DNA of 64,000 nt from Rhodobacteraceae bacterium EL129 (GCA_900313005.1 ONZJ01000002.1:2124996-2188995); one strand, 5' to 3'. Positions 9,366-19,293 are shown, counted from the stretch's first letter. Notes: generated by a model not told the origin, from the letters alone. Numbers and translations are program-made.

Positions 9366-10076
9366 TCAGAGACGTTTGAACGTCAGGTAATGGGGGGTGC
9401 GACCCTCCCGGAAGGCCTTTTGTTCATAGCGCGTGGAATGCCAATCTGCCCATGGCGTGCGCCAATCTTCTGGCCCATCACAGAGCCAGTCAAACCCGTG
9501 ACGGGGCACCACTTCAAGCGTTTGGCGCACATAGTCGGGAATATCCGTAGCCACACGAAAGATCGCGCCCGGTTTCAACACACGCGCCAGGGGAGCCACA
9601 TGCTCATCCGTGACAAAGCGGCGGCGATGATGCTTTTTCTTGGGCCAGGGATCCGGGTAAAGCAGAAATGCCTTTGCGATAGATTGGTCCGGCAGGACAT
9701 CAAACAGATCGCGCACATCCCCGGGATGAATCAACACATTATCCGCCTCGGCCGCGCGCAGTTTGCCCAGCAGCATGGCAACGCCGTTGATGTAAGGTTC
9801 ACATCCGATAAAGCCCACGTCCGGGTTCAGCCCGGCCTGATGAACCATGTGTTCCCCACCGCCAAAGCCTATCTCCAACCAGATATCGCGATCTGGGAAC
9901 AGCGCGTTCAGATCTAAAGGCGACCGGTCCGGGTTCACATCCCAATCCACCGGGCCCGGTGAATACTGCGCCAGGTCTTCTTCCAGATAGACCTCCTGGC
10001 TGGCACGCAGGTGCTTGCCTTTGAAGCGGCCATAAAAGTTGCGCCAGGGGGCGCCGGAGGGATGTTTTTGGGTCAT
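9366..10076 (-). CDS. trmB: tRNA (guanine-N7)-methyltransferase
   Basis: SAM-dependent enzyme that makes m7G46 in tRNA. The SAM-binding motif is GFGGGEH (residues 70-76), and the family hallmark PDPWPKKKHHRRR sits at 141-153. The start at 10076 (MTQKHPSG, 236 residues) is preferred over an upstream in-frame start at 10190, because that longer version would run through the metK terminator hairpin. No clear ribosome site is seen, which leaves the exact start slightly open. Confidence 0.95.
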   Translation of the reverse strand: MTQKHPSGAPWRNFYGRFKGKHLRASQEVYLEEDLAQYSPGPVDWDVNPDRSPLDLNALFPDRDIWLEIGFGGGEHMVHQAGLNPDVGFIGCEPYINGVAMLLGKLRAAEADNVLIHPGDVRDLFDVLPDQSIAKAFLLYPDPWPKKKHHRRRFVTDEHVAPLARVLKPGAIFRVATDIPDYVRQTLEVVPRHGFDWLCDGPEDWRTPWADWHSTRYEQKAFREGRTPHYLTFKRL

Positions 10077-10154
10077 GGGCGCGTCTATGGCGTGAACTGC
10101 GGTGGCGTTCAAGAGCTGAGGGGTGGCCTGCTCCTTCGCCCGTGATGCTTCGGC

Positions 10155-10182
10155 AAAAAGGCCCCGCTTGTCCAGCGGGGCC
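10155..10182 (-). terminator. intrinsic terminator of metK
   Basis: A 9-base perfect stem (10160-10168 with 10174-10182, GGCCCCGCT/AGCGGGGCC), a 5-base loop and, on the transcribed minus strand, five U residues. It lies about 25 bases after the metK stop codon. Confidence 0.85.
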
Positions 10183-10205
10183 CCTTGCATGTCTTGTCTG
10201 AGAAC

Positions 10206-11381
10206 TCAGACCGCGTTTTTCAGGGTCTCGGCCAGATCGGTGCGCTCCCAAGAGAAGCCGCCATCGGCCTCAGGTGCGCGGCCAAAGTGGCCGTAGGCTG
10301 CGGTGCGCTGATAAATCGGCTTGTTCAGTTCCAGCGTGTTGCGGATGCCGGTTGGCGTCAGGTCCATCGACGCATCAATGGCTTTCTCGATAGCAGCCGG
10401 TTCCACTTCACCCGTGCCATGGGTGTCCGCATAGATCGACAAAGGCCGCGCGACACCAATCGCATAGCTCAGCTGAATGGTGCAGCGCTCGGCCAGGCCT
10501 GCGGCCACAACGTTCTTGGCCAGATAGCGCGCGGCGTAGGCTGCGGAACGGTCCACCTTGGTGGGGTCTTTGCCCGAGAACGCGCCGCCGCCATGCGGAG
10601 CTGCCCCCCCGTAAGTGTCCACGATGATCTTGCGGCCGGTCAGGCCAGCGTCGCCATCTGGGCCACCGATCATGAAGGACCCGGTTGGGTTCACGTGCCA
10701 CGCGGTGTCGCTGGAAATCCAGCCTTCCGGCAGTGTTTCGCGGATATAGGGTTCGACACATTCGCGCACCTCGGCCGAGGACATCTCGGTCAGGTGTTGA
10801 GTGCTGAGAACGATCGAAGATACCCCTACAGGCGTGCCGTTTTCATAAACAACCGAAAGCTGCGACTTGGCATCGGGACCAAGGCAGGCCTCGACACCTG
10901 ATTTGCGCACTTCCGCCAGACGCCGCAGGATCGCGTGGCTGTATTGGATGGGTGCGGGCATCAGCGCGTCGGTTTCGGTGGTGGCGTAGCCAAACATGAT
11001 CCCCTGATCGCCGGCCCCTTCGTCGCCACGCTCGCCGGTCACACCTTGGGCGATATGCGCGGATTGCTCGTGCAGAAGGTTGGTGATCTCACAGGTTTCC
11101 CAATGGAATTTATCCTGGGTGTAGCCAATGTCCTTGATGCAGTCGCGGGCGATGCTGTCGATCTTGCCCATATATTGCTGCAGCTTCGCCTGATCGGTCA
11201 GACCAACTTCGCCGCCAATGACCACACGGTTGGTGGTGGCAAATGTTTCACAGGCGACGCGCGCCATCGGGTCCTCGGCCAAAAAGGCATCAAGGATCGC
11301 GTCCGAAATGCGGTCGCACACCTTATCGGGATGTCCTTCGGATACGGATTCCGAAGTAAACGTGTAGTTATTTCTTGCCAT
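10206..11381 (-). CDS. metK: S-adenosylmethionine synthetase
   Basis: Makes SAM from methionine and ATP. At 391 residues from the ATG at 11381 it has normal length. Diagnostic motifs: GHPDK at 16-20, GAGDQG at 122-127 and the P-loop-like GGGAFSGKD at 264-272. The GGAGC ribosome site 8 bases upstream is part of a SAM/SAH riboswitch (11388-11434), so translation is expected to fall when SAM or SAH is high. It is transcribed alone and ends at the intrinsic terminator 10155-10182. Confidence 0.97.
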   Translation of the reverse strand: MARNNYTFTSESVSEGHPDKVCDRISDAILDAFLAEDPMARVACETFATTNRVVIGGEVGLTDQAKLQQYMGKIDSIARDCIKDIGYTQDKFHWETCEITNLLHEQSAHIAQGVTGERGDEGAGDQGIMFGYATTETDALMPAPIQYSHAILRRLAEVRKSGVEACLGPDAKSQLSVVYENGTPVGVSSIVLSTQHLTEMSSAEVRECVEPYIRETLPEGWISSDTAWHVNPTGSFMIGGPDGDAGLTGRKIIVDTYGGAAPHGGGAFSGKDPTKVDRSAAYAARYLAKNVVAAGLAERCTIQLSYAIGVARPLSIYADTHGTGEVEPAAIEKAIDASMDLTPTGIRNTLELNKPIYQRTAAYGHFGRAPEADGGFSWERTDLAETLKNAV

Positions 11382-11387
11382 GAATAG

Positions 11388-11434
11388 TGCTCCATTATCA
11401 TGTCTCGCCGTCACGCCAGGAAGCCGTTGTGAGG
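11388..11434 (-). promoter_or_regulatory. SAM/SAH riboswitch controlling metK translation
   Basis: On the minus strand the leader reads TCACAACGGCTTCCTGGCGT, GA, a ~15-base linker, then ATGGAGCA. This matches the SAM/SAH class known upstream of metK in Rhodobacterales: a P1 stem (TCAC/GTGA), a loop carrying GGCTTCC, and a downstream GGAGC that forms the pseudoknot. The GGAGC is also the Shine-Dalgarno sequence of metK, whose ATG follows 6 bases later, so ligand binding should hide it. The match is from memory of the published consensus, but it is close throughout. Confidence 0.9.
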
Positions 11435-11481
11435 GGTTGATGCTGGTTAAGCTGTCGGGTGCCCTATCGTCAATCGTAAAC

Positions 11482-13008
11482 TCAATGCAATTGCCGCCGC
11501 GTGATCATTGCGCCACCCAGGCCGATGAGCAAAAGCAGCAGGATCGGCAGATCCCCGGTTTTGGAATAGACGGTCGGAGGCAAGGGCGCGGGCAGCGGCG
11601 CATCCACAAATCCCGCTTGGCCCAAGGGTAAATAGGCAGTGATCTGACCGCGCGCGTCGATCATCGCTGACACACCTGTATTGGCGGCACGCACCATGGG
11701 AAGGCCCTGTTCGATACTGCGCAGGCGTGCCTGGGCCAGGTGTTGATAGGGGCCCGAGATGTCGCCGAACCAGGCGTCATTGGTGATCAGCAACATGAAA
11801 TCTGCACGCTCCGGCGCACCGGACACATCATGCGGAAAAACACCTTCGTAACAAATCAAAGGCAGTGCCTTGCCCAAACGCCCCATGTCTATCACCGCAG
11901 GCCCCGGACCAGAGGAATAACCGTGGCCTTCATCTGCGGCCAACCCACGCAGGCCGAACTTGCCCAGAGTGTTTCCAAAGGGCAGGTATTCCCCAAAGGG
12001 CACCAGATGGTGCTTGTCGTAGACAGCACTCAGCCTCCCCTGCCCGTCCAGCACCGCCATGGCATTATACAGGCGAGGCCCATCAAAGCGCAGTGCGCCT
12101 AACACAACTGTGACATCTCCCGCAGCATCACTGATGGTGTCCAACATCTCTTCGGCACGCCCCAAAGCGGTGGGAATGGCCGTTTCGGGCCAGACCACCA
12201 GATCAGGTCGGGCACCAGAGCGGGTGAAATCAAGCTGACGATCAAAGAAGATCTGCACCTTGTCGGGATCCCACTTTTCGTGCTGCGGAGCATTGGGCTG
12301 GATCAAGCGTACGGTGGGGGCATCCGCGTCGACCGGGCCTCGGGTGATCGGCGCCAGCAATATGGCCGCCTGCCCCAAAAGCGCTGCGGCCAGCATAAGC
12401 TTGTTGCCCTCGAGCGCACGCCAGATCAGCACAGCAAGGGCGAGTGTTGCAATGGTCAGCCCCAGGGCACCAGCATAGGCCGCTGTCGCGGCCAGCGATG
12501 TGTCGATCCAGATATGGCCGGGCTGGGCCCATGGAAAGCCCGTGAAAATGCGGCCCCGAAGAGCCTCGGCCAGGGTCAGCGCGCTCACGAAGGCGATGCC
12601 GCCTGATCCCGCACGATGAGCCAACGCACATCCGGCCATCCAGAAAAACGCCAACCCCGAGGCCAGAAAGAACAGGGCAAACGGGGCCATCCAGCCGTGG
12701 CGGGCAATATCGACCAGAAACGGCTCGATGATCCAGCTGAGCGCAACGATGAAGTACCCGGTGCCGCCGGCCCATCCGATCCAAGCCGCTCGGCGTATGT
12801 CCGGAGCTGCGCGAAACAGCCCGAAAAGTCCGCCCAAGGCGATAATGGACAAGGGCCAGGCTCCGATGGGTGCTTGACCCAATGCCGCGCACATCCCCAT
12901 CAGCAGAGCTGCCACAAAGGCCGTTCGCCGTCGCCCCTGTCCCAGCCGGGCCGCAAGACGAGGTGCCGGAGCAAGGTCATTCGGGGATGTCACAGCCCGA
13001 TCACTCAA
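11482..13008 (-). CDS. lnt: apolipoprotein N-acyltransferase
   Basis: Inner-membrane enzyme that adds the third acyl chain to bacterial lipoproteins. The 508-residue product has about eight N-terminal transmembrane segments (25-220) and a periplasmic nitrilase-like domain with the expected triad: Glu275 (WPETA), Lys332 (YDKHH) and Cys386 (ICYEG). The start is TTG at 13008, overlapping the corC stop as TTGA; a GTG five codons later (12993) is an alternative. It serves lipoproteins such as those encoded at 5819, 15841 and 44369. Confidence 0.95.
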   Translation of the reverse strand: MSDRAVTSPNDLAPAPRLAARLGQGRRRTAFVAALLMGMCAALGQAPIGAWPLSIIALGGLFGLFRAAPDIRRAAWIGWAGGTGYFIVALSWIIEPFLVDIARHGWMAPFALFFLASGLAFFWMAGCALAHRAGSGGIAFVSALTLAEALRGRIFTGFPWAQPGHIWIDTSLAATAAYAGALGLTIATLALAVLIWRALEGNKLMLAAALLGQAAILLAPITRGPVDADAPTVRLIQPNAPQHEKWDPDKVQIFFDRQLDFTRSGARPDLVVWPETAIPTALGRAEEMLDTISDAAGDVTVVLGALRFDGPRLYNAMAVLDGQGRLSAVYDKHHLVPFGEYLPFGNTLGKFGLRGLAADEGHGYSSGPGPAVIDMGRLGKALPLICYEGVFPHDVSGAPERADFMLLITNDAWFGDISGPYQHLAQARLRSIEQGLPMVRAANTGVSAMIDARGQITAYLPLGQAGFVDAPLPAPLPPTVYSKTGDLPILLLLLIGLGGAMITRRQLH

Positions 13009-13898
13009 CCCACCGGTTGGCCATCGGCGCGCACCCGCAGGCGTTTGATACGACGCGGATCAGCCTCGAGCACCTCGATGGTCGCACCCGATGGGTGTTC
13101 CACCACTTCGCCGCGCACCGGGACGCGCCCCAGCAGCATGAAGACCAAGCCACCCAGCGTATCGATATCCTCGTCGTCGACGGCTTCATCTTCTGTCAAT
13201 GATGTGCCCAAGGCGGTCTCAAAATCCTCAAGCGGGGTTTTGGCCAGTGCCATGAACACGCCTGGGCTTTCTTCGGTCCAGAAATGGCCTTCGTCGATGT
13301 CGTGTTCGTCTTCGATTTCCCCCACGACCTGTTCGATCAGATCTTCGATGGTCACCAATCCGTCCACGCCACCATATTCGTCAATCACCAGCGCCATATG
13401 CCGCCGGTCGCTTTGCATTTTCTGCATCAGCACGCCGATCGACATCGACGGCGGCACAAAAAGCAGAGGTCTTAGCATCTTGGTCAGCGCAAAGGATCCG
13501 CCATCACCGTTAAATCCATGCTTCAATGCGAAATCTTTAAGATGCACAAAGCCCGAAGGTGTATCCAGAGTGCCCTCATACACCGGCAGACGGGTGAGGC
13601 CGCTGTCGCGAAACACCTTCACCAGATCAGCCTTTGAGATATCCGAGGCCACAGCCACGATATCGGCCTTGGGGATCGAGACATCCTCGACCACCATATG
13701 CGCCAGATTGCCCAAGCCGGGACTGACCTGCCCTACCTGTTTCACTGGAGTGATATTGTCTTGATCGTTTTCGTCATCCGAAGGGGTAATCGCCCCCCAT
13801 ATGCGGCGGAACAACCCGCCCTGATCATCGTTACTGTCTTGCCCTTCAGGCTGCGCGCGATGCGCTGCATTAGAGGATCCGTCGGTGCTGTCGCCCAT
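13005..13898 (-). CDS. CBS-domain transporter-associated protein (CorC/HlyC family)
   Basis: Cytosolic protein with paired CBS domains (about residues 68-190 here) and a C-terminal CorC_HlyC domain (about 210-290), of the type linked to Mg/Co efflux. The start used is the ATG at 13898 (MGDSTDGSS, 297 residues); an upstream in-frame start at 13970 would overlap ybeY. No membrane domain is present, so it is the soluble CorC form. It lies in the ybeY-corC-lnt run that is conserved across proteobacteria. Confidence 0.9.
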   Translation of the reverse strand: MGDSTDGSSNAAHRAQPEGQDSNDDQGGLFRRIWGAITPSDDENDQDNITPVKQVGQVSPGLGNLAHMVVEDVSIPKADIVAVASDISKADLVKVFRDSGLTRLPVYEGTLDTPSGFVHLKDFALKHGFNGDGGSFALTKMLRPLLFVPPSMSIGVLMQKMQSDRRHMALVIDEYGGVDGLVTIEDLIEQVVGEIEDEHDIDEGHFWTEESPGVFMALAKTPLEDFETALGTSLTEDEAVDDEDIDTLGGLVFMLLGRVPVRGEVVEHPSGATIEVLEADPRRIKRLRVRADGQPVG

Positions 13899-13938
13899 TG
13901 CCCTATCCAAAAAGAGGGCCCACGGCCCCAATAAGAAA

Positions 13939-14424
13939 CTAATATGGGTCAGGAAGACCCAGTTTGCCAAGTATGGCGACTTCGGTTTGCTCCATCAAGG
14001 TGGCATCTTGGTCACGGATATGATCATAGCCCAGCAGATGTAACGTGGCATGGATGATCAGGTGCGTCACGTGATCGGCCAGCGGCTTGCCCGCCTCATC
14101 TGCCTCGCGCATGCAGGTTTCATACGCAATGGCGATATCGCCAAGCTCGGGGTCCGGGCCTTGGGGCGCATCTGGGGTGTCTCCAGCGCGCTTTGCTCCT
14201 CGTTCAACAGACGGCCATGACAACACGTTTGTGGATTGCGATTTACCTCGGAACTTTAAGTTGAGGGTTGAAATCTCCGCGTCATCGCACCCAAGCACAA
14301 CAATATCCCATTCATCAGGTGGCAAGCTCAAATACTCAAGCGTTGCCCTGGCGGCCCTTTCAGCCAGAGATTCAAGCTGTGTCTCTTCCCAGCGATGATC
14401 CTTGATCCATGTGTCGGTAAGCAT
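13939..14424 (-). CDS. ybeY: endoribonuclease / rRNA maturation factor
   Basis: Zinc-dependent RNase involved in 16S rRNA 3'-end processing and ribosome quality control. The metal motif H-x3-H-x5-H is seen at His125, His129 and His135 (HATLHLLGYDH). The length of 161 residues is normal. It follows phoH by 3 bases and precedes corC, the usual order. Confidence 0.95.
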   Translation of the reverse strand: MLTDTWIKDHRWEETQLESLAERAARATLEYLSLPPDEWDIVVLGCDDAEISTLNLKFRGKSQSTNVLSWPSVERGAKRAGDTPDAPQGPDPELGDIAIAYETCMREADEAGKPLADHVTHLIIHATLHLLGYDHIRDQDATLMEQTEVAILGKLGLPDPY

Positions 14425-14427
14425 GAC

Positions 14428-15441
14428 TTATCTCGCCGGATCATCGGCCTCATAGGCCTCGATGATCGCGGCCACAAGAGGATGGCGCACCACGTCCTTG
14501 GACGTGAAATAGTTGAAGCTGATCGACGGAATATTGTTCAATAAGCGCTCGGCATCCCGCAGGCCCGATTGCACCCCGCGTGGCAGATCAATCTGGGTGC
14601 GGTCACCGGTAATGACCATACGCGAGCCTTCGCCCAGGCGGGTCAGGAACATCTTCATCTGCATTGTGGTGGCATTCTGGGCCTCGTCCAGTACCACGAA
14701 GGCGTTGGCAAGCGTGCGCCCGCGCATGAAGGCCAAGGGGGCGATCTCGATGCGTTTTTCTTCGATCAGCTTGGCGACTTGCTTGGACGGTAGAAAATCG
14801 TTCAGCGCATCGTACAAGGGCTGCATGTAAGGGTCGACCTTATCCTTCATGTCGCCAGGCAGATAACCCAGCTTTTCACCGGCCTCCACCGCCGGGCGCG
14901 ACAAGATTATGCGGTCCACCGCCCCCTCGATGAACATGTTCACGCCGACCGCTACGGCCAGATAGGTTTTGCCAGTCCCAGCCGGGCCAATGCCAAAGGC
15001 CAGTTCATTTTCAAAAAGCGCGTGGACATAGGCCTTTTGTGCATCCGTGCGCGGCTCAACCAGCTTTTTGCGAGTTTTGATTTCGACCTTCCCGCCCCGG
15101 AACATTTCCAGCTGATCCCCATCGCGCGTGCCTGTTGCGTCGTCCGCGCCCCCCATACGCAATTCGCGATCGACATCGGCGTGTTCGACGGGTTTGCCGG
15201 TCTCCAGACGCTCGTAAAGCGCCTGCAGCACGCTCACAGCTTCGTCTGCGGCTGCCCCCTCACCGAACACAGCCAGTTGGTTGCCACGGCGCATGATCTG
15301 GACGCTCGTGGTTTGCTCAATTTCGGCGAGATTGCGATCAAACTCTCCGCAGAGGTCAATCAACAGACGGTTGTCGGGAAACTCGATCACACGCTCGGTT
15401 GCGACTTCGGTTACGGAGTCTGGCAGGTCAGTTGTGGACAA
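14428..15441 (-). CDS. phoH: PhoH-like ATPase (YbeZ)
   Basis: P-loop ATPase/putative RNA helicase that partners with YbeY. The N-terminal KH-like part (1-100) is followed by the PhoH core with Walker A GPAGTGKT at 152-159 and Walker B DEAQN at 252-256. The 337 residues are typical. It is the first gene of the phoH-ybeY-corC-lnt operon; a terminator for the preceding gene lies just upstream. Confidence 0.95.
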   Translation of the reverse strand: MSTTDLPDSVTEVATERVIEFPDNRLLIDLCGEFDRNLAEIEQTTSVQIMRRGNQLAVFGEGAAADEAVSVLQALYERLETGKPVEHADVDRELRMGGADDATGTRDGDQLEMFRGGKVEIKTRKKLVEPRTDAQKAYVHALFENELAFGIGPAGTGKTYLAVAVGVNMFIEGAVDRIILSRPAVEAGEKLGYLPGDMKDKVDPYMQPLYDALNDFLPSKQVAKLIEEKRIEIAPLAFMRGRTLANAFVVLDEAQNATTMQMKMFLTRLGEGSRMVITGDRTQIDLPRGVQSGLRDAERLLNNIPSISFNYFTSKDVVRHPLVAAIIEAYEADDPAR

Positions 15442-15481
15442 TCATTTCTCCTGTGCAGATGTGTAAAGCGGTAAAACGCAA

Positions 15482-15511
15482 CCAGCCGCGGGCCCTGCGA
15501 CCCGCGGCTGG
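15482..15511 (-). terminator. hairpin terminator downstream of the small lipoprotein gene
   Basis: An 11-base perfect stem (15482-15492 CCAGCCGCGGG with 15501-15511) and an 8-base loop, followed on the minus strand by a short TTGCGTTTT. It lies 25 bases after the stop of the gene at 15536-15841 and separates it from phoH. Confidence 0.7.
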
Positions 15512-15535
15512 CGTATGTTGCTCAGCGTCAATGGA

Positions 15536-15841
15536 TCAGATCGTGTCGCCAATCAGCGAAGTCGCGCCGTTCTTGAAGTCGCCCACGGCGGTGGTCGGTG
15601 GCGCTGTACCCGAGCAGACCGGTTTACCATATTTATCAAGCCGCGCTGAGAGGTATCCTTCAACGCCGTCGTCGATGATCCAGTGGTCACATCCGTTGGG
15701 GTCAATCCAGACACCCGCCTTCAATTGGCTCAGGTGCTTGGCATCAAGCCCACGATCAACAGATTTGTCCGGGCCTGCATCAGTACAGGCGCTGAGCGCG
15801 GCTGCGGCTGAAAGGAGGACGATTGTCTTTGCAAGTTTCAT
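15536..15841 (-). CDS. small lipoprotein sharing a domain with its OmpA-like neighbour
   Basis: Predicted 101-residue lipoprotein: signal peptide with lipobox LSAC (Cys19). The middle (about residues 44-76) carries the pattern W-I-D-P-N-G-C-D-H-W-I-I-D-D-G-V-E-G-Y and, a dozen residues on, G-K-P-V-C. The same pattern is in the N-terminal part of the OmpA-family protein encoded 15 bases upstream, so the two probably arose by duplication and act at the same envelope site. Two conserved Cys may form a disulphide. The function is not known. Confidence 0.75.
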   Translation of the reverse strand: MKLAKTIVLLSAAAALSACTDAGPDKSVDRGLDAKHLSQLKAGVWIDPNGCDHWIIDDGVEGYLSARLDKYGKPVCSGTAPPTTAVGDFKNGATSLIGDTI

Positions 15842-15856
15842 GATGTGTCGCTCCCC

Positions 15857-16417
15857 TTAGCGAATGCAGATGATTTCGACGCGGCGGTTTTTGGCCATTC
15901 CGCCAGCAGTGCCATTCGATGCTTTCGGCATACGCTCACCATATCCGCGCACATCGGCGATGCGCGCGCCACTGGCTTGCGCCACCTTGGCAACGGAGTT
16001 CGCGCGGCGCAGGGACAGGCCCATGTTGTACTGATCGGACGCGCGGCTGTCAGTGTGGCCGGTGATGATGTAAGATGTGGCACCGGTGGATTTGAAAAAC
16101 TCCATCAGGCGGGCTTTGCCGGCGCTTGAAATACGCGCGCTGTCTGTTGCGAACATCTGGTCGGTGTTGACCACGCCGCATACGTTGCCGCGACGGCATA
16201 CCGGGATGCCCTGACGCGTGGTGTGCGGCGTCATGTACCCTTCTACGCCATCATCCATCACCCAGTGCTCGCACCCATCGGGATCAACCCAGATGGTTGG
16301 GATGTATTGCTCGGTATATACTTCTTGTGCCTGCACTTGCCCTGACATGGCGGCCAAGCCCAGCGCAGCGGCAGCCAATGCGCCCAGAACTTTGCGTCCG
16401 GTTGAACGTGAAATCAT
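15857..16417 (-). CDS. OmpA-family protein with novel N-terminal domain
   Basis: Exported protein of 186 residues (ATG at 16417; a GTG directly before it is the alternative). A Sec signal peptide ends near AQAQ. Residues ~40-75 hold the W-V-D-P-D-G-C-E-H-W / D-D-G-V-E-G-Y domain shared with the downstream lipoprotein. The C-terminal part (about 85-185) is an OmpA-type peptidoglycan-binding domain (ITGHTDSRASDQYN, then LSLRRANSV, then NRRVEI). No beta-barrel is present, so it is likely a periplasmic or outer-membrane-associated wall-binding protein. The 224-base upstream gap should contain the promoter. Confidence 0.85.
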   Translation of the reverse strand: MISRSTGRKVLGALAAAALGLAAMSGQVQAQEVYTEQYIPTIWVDPDGCEHWVMDDGVEGYMTPHTTRQGIPVCRRGNVCGVVNTDQMFATDSARISSAGKARLMEFFKSTGATSYIITGHTDSRASDQYNMGLSLRRANSVAKVAQASGARIADVRGYGERMPKASNGTAGGMAKNRRVEIICIR

Positions 16418-16641
16418 CACAGTCCCTGTCCTTTTTCTCTATTTTCCCCGATTGGATACGCAGCGGAATAGCTGAGTCCCAAAATCGCACTTTATGAGCC
16501 AACAGTATCAAGTTTGGACGCTTTGTGAAGCATCTTTAACAAGATATTGTGCCTCTCGACGAAACAATCGCAAGACTGCCACAATTTTGCCGCATTCCGT
16601 CGGGGAAGCCTGTGATGGAACAGGAGCTTAATCTGCGCTCT

Positions 16642-17976
16642 TCACAAGCTGCATGAGCGAAGCAATTGTCCTGAAAGGGAATTCCGCCCGCTGCCAATAA
16701 TCTTAACCTCGGCAATCTGGCCCGGTAGGAGATCGGAATCAGTCACATGCACCGCGTGCAGGTATTCGGATTTGCCAACCATTTGCCCCGCGTCACGTCC
16801 GGGTTTTTCAAACAAAACCTTTACTGTGCGTCCGATCATGGCGTCCTGAATGGCACGTTGATGATCGGTGATGACAGCTTGCAACCGATAGAGACGCTCG
16901 GTGGCTTCATCCTCGTCCACCAAGGGGCGTTCGGCCGCCGGAGTACCGGGTCGCGTCGAGTATTTGAAGGAGTAGGCGTAGCCGTATTTGACCTCATTCA
17001 CCAAATCCAATGTCGCCTGGAAATCCTCTTCGGTTTCTTCCGGAAAGCCGACGATGAAATCACCCGAGAGCACGATATCAGGCCGCGCGGCCCGGATACG
17101 TTCGATCACCCGCAGATAGCTTTCAGCGGTGTGCGAGCGGTTCATGCGCTTGAGAATCTTGTCGGAACCGGACTGCACCGGAAGATGCAGATAGGGCATC
17201 AGCTTTTCACAGGTGCCATGAGCCTCGATCAGATCATCGGTCATGTCGTTAGGGTGCGATGTTGTAAAGCGGATCCGTTCCAACCCGTCCACATCATTCA
17301 AGGCCCAGATCAGCCGCGCCAGTGACCAATCCCCGCCCTCTCCGGCACCGTGATAAGCATTCACGTTCTGGCCCAGCAATGTGATCTCGCGCACGCCACG
17401 CGCCACCAGTTCGCGCGCCTCTTCGATAATGCGTGACGGTGGGCGGCTGACCTCGGCCCCGCGGGTATAGGGCACAACGCAGAAGGCGCAGAATTTGTCG
17501 CAACCTTCCTGCACGGTCAGAAATGCCGTTGGGGCGCGCTTGGCCTTCGCGCGGTGGCGCAGGGTGTCGAACTTGTCCTCTGCCGGAAATTCGGTGTCGA
17601 GCGCTTTCAAACCTTCCTGCGTCTTGGCCTCCATTTCCGGCAAGCGGTGATAGCTTTGCGGGCCTACCACCAAGTCGACCAGAGGTTGGCGGCGCATGAT
17701 CTCTTCGCCTTCAGCCTGGGCCACACAGCCCGCCACCCCGATTTTTAGGTCGGGTTTGGCCTCTTTGAAGGGGCGCATCCGGCCCAGTTCGGAATAAATC
17801 TTCTCGGCCGCCTTTTCGCGGATGTGGCAGGTGTTGAGCAGAATCATATCTGCGTCATCCGGAGTCTTGGTTTCCACATACCCTGCCCCGCCCAGCGCCT
17901 CGGCCATGCGTTCGCTGTCATAGACGTTCATCTGACATCCATATGTTTTGATATACAGCTTCTTGGGGTCGGCCAT
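16642..17976 (-). CDS. miaB: tRNA-2-methylthio-N6-dimethylallyladenosine synthase
   Basis: Radical-SAM methylthiotransferase acting on i6A37 of tRNA. N-terminal cluster cysteines are at 14, 50 and 84 (YGCQMN, NTCHIR, AGCVAQ), and the radical-SAM CxxxCxxC is at 159, 163 and 166. A TRAM domain occupies the C-terminus. The 444 residues are standard. It is divergent from the gene at 18084. Confidence 0.97.
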   Translation of the reverse strand: MADPKKLYIKTYGCQMNVYDSERMAEALGGAGYVETKTPDDADMILLNTCHIREKAAEKIYSELGRMRPFKEAKPDLKIGVAGCVAQAEGEEIMRRQPLVDLVVGPQSYHRLPEMEAKTQEGLKALDTEFPAEDKFDTLRHRAKAKRAPTAFLTVQEGCDKFCAFCVVPYTRGAEVSRPPSRIIEEARELVARGVREITLLGQNVNAYHGAGEGGDWSLARLIWALNDVDGLERIRFTTSHPNDMTDDLIEAHGTCEKLMPYLHLPVQSGSDKILKRMNRSHTAESYLRVIERIRAARPDIVLSGDFIVGFPEETEEDFQATLDLVNEVKYGYAYSFKYSTRPGTPAAERPLVDEDEATERLYRLQAVITDHQRAIQDAMIGRTVKVLFEKPGRDAGQMVGKSEYLHAVHVTDSDLLPGQIAEVKIIGSGRNSLSGQLLRSCSL

Positions 17977-18083
17977 GATACGTGTCCTGATCGGGGTTCA
18001 GGGCGTCTGACTACCGCAAGTCAGGTGTGGCTTGCAATGCGTTAGACAATATCGGATTTTAGGCCCAAGAACGAGGAATGACG

Positions 18084-18953
18084 ATGCAGTATGAAACCCT
18101 CAAGGATTTTCTGGCCCGCGGGCGGGATGCTTTGCTCAAAGGCCCCATAGCGATGGTGTTCGCCGAAGACGAGGCCGAGCTGAACAGTACGTTGCGTCAT
18201 CACCTGGACATGCAGTTCAAATCAGTCATCATTTTCAAGCCAGAAGCCTTTGAGATTGCAGATGACGTCGCCCCTAAAGTGCATCAAGTCGCCTATGATC
18301 TGGCCGCAAGTGATACCGTTCAGGACGCTGTTAACCAGGTGATCGCCGCAGCACCCGGTGTCTGGATGTATTATTGCTTTAACGCCGAATATCTGTTTTT
18401 CCCATTTTGCGAGACCCGCTCAGTGGGGGAAATGCTGACCTTTCAGCACGAAGAGCGCCGCGACGCTATGTTGTCTTATGTCATTGACCTTTATGCGGGA
18501 GATCTGGACGGGCATCCCAATGCGGTTTCGCTTGAAGACGCTCATCTGGACAAATCTGGGTACTACGCCCTGGCACGCCTCGACCCCGAAAACCACAACC
18601 ACCCGAAAGAACGGCAATTGGATTTCTTTGGCGGATTGCGCTGGCGTTACGAGGAAAACATCCCGGCGCCCAAGCGCAAAATTGACCGTATTTCTTTGTT
18701 CAAAGCCAAGGACGGCCTGCGACTGCTCGACAACCACACATTTTCGGATGAAGAATATAACACCTATGCCTGCCCCTGGCACAACAATCTCACGGCATCC
18801 GTGGTGTCTTTTCGCACAGCCAAGGCGCTCAAACGCAATCCTGGATCCACGTTTGATATCCACACATTCAAATGGCACAATTCGGCTCGGTTTGAATGGC
18901 ATTCTCGCCAATTGCTGGATTTGGGCCTAATGGAGCCCGGCCAGTGGTTCTAG
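18084..18953 (+). CDS. conserved protein, possibly glycosyltransferase-like
   Basis: I recognise this as a family conserved in Rhodobacterales, sometimes annotated as a family 2 glycosyltransferase, but I cannot see a decisive catalytic motif. The N-terminus (FAEDEAELNSTLRHHLDMQF) resembles the start of the FkbM/GT2-like nucleotide-binding fold. A strongly patterned C-terminal block includes FFGGLRWRYEEN, EEYNTYACPWHNNL and the ending DLGLMEPGQWF. The ATG at 18084 is preferred to the one at 18078 because GAGG lies about 8 bases before it. No signal peptide is seen. Confidence 0.55.
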   Translation: MQYETLKDFLARGRDALLKGPIAMVFAEDEAELNSTLRHHLDMQFKSVIIFKPEAFEIADDVAPKVHQVAYDLAASDTVQDAVNQVIAAAPGVWMYYCFNAEYLFFPFCETRSVGEMLTFQHEERRDAMLSYVIDLYAGDLDGHPNAVSLEDAHLDKSGYYALARLDPENHNHPKERQLDFFGGLRWRYEENIPAPKRKIDRISLFKAKDGLRLLDNHTFSDEEYNTYACPWHNNLTASVVSFRTAKALKRNPGSTFDIHTFKWHNSARFEWHSRQLLDLGLMEPGQWF

Positions 18954-18970
18954 CCGGGAGGCCCGTTGGG

Positions 18971-19246
18971 TCAACTGTCGTCTGAGAACTTGGTGTATTG
19001 TTCCTGCGCCGCCGCGACGACGTTGGATAAGGTCTCAGAATCGTTGATGTATCCCATTGCCAGACTCGATATCCGCTGCATTCCAGCGTGCACCGGTGGG
19101 GCCAGTCGGGCGTCTTGCCAAATGGCGCTGAGGGTGAGGCAGAACAAACAAAGCGTCATAAACCGGGCATACCGACGGGCCTTGGCCGAGCGGGCCGCAG
19201 TTTTGTCGTCTGTTTGTATTGTATTTATCATATCGCGCTGTTTCAT
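18971..19246 (-). CDS. small hypothetical membrane protein
   Basis: A basic N-terminus (K-x-R-R-Y-A-R-F) is followed by one hydrophobic segment (MTLCLFCLTLSAIW) and a polar C-terminal tail of about 50 residues. This gives a predicted single-pass inner-membrane protein of about 91 residues. The start is uncertain: ATGs at 19246 and 19231 and a TTG at 19276 are in frame, and none has a good ribosome site. It lies just downstream of fabI on the same strand, so it may be read through from the fab genes. Confidence 0.45.
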   Translation of the reverse strand: MKQRDMINTIQTDDKTAARSAKARRYARFMTLCLFCLTLSAIWQDARLAPPVHAGMQRISSLAMGYINDSETLSNVVAAAQEQYTKFSDDS

Positions 19247-19293
19247 GCGCCGACGAATCGCAGAGCAACATGGCAACAGTATGGCAGTCCTTT

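Noticed and set aside
10077..10190. N-terminal extension of TrmB
   Set aside because: The extension would read through the metK terminator hairpin and is unlike the family.
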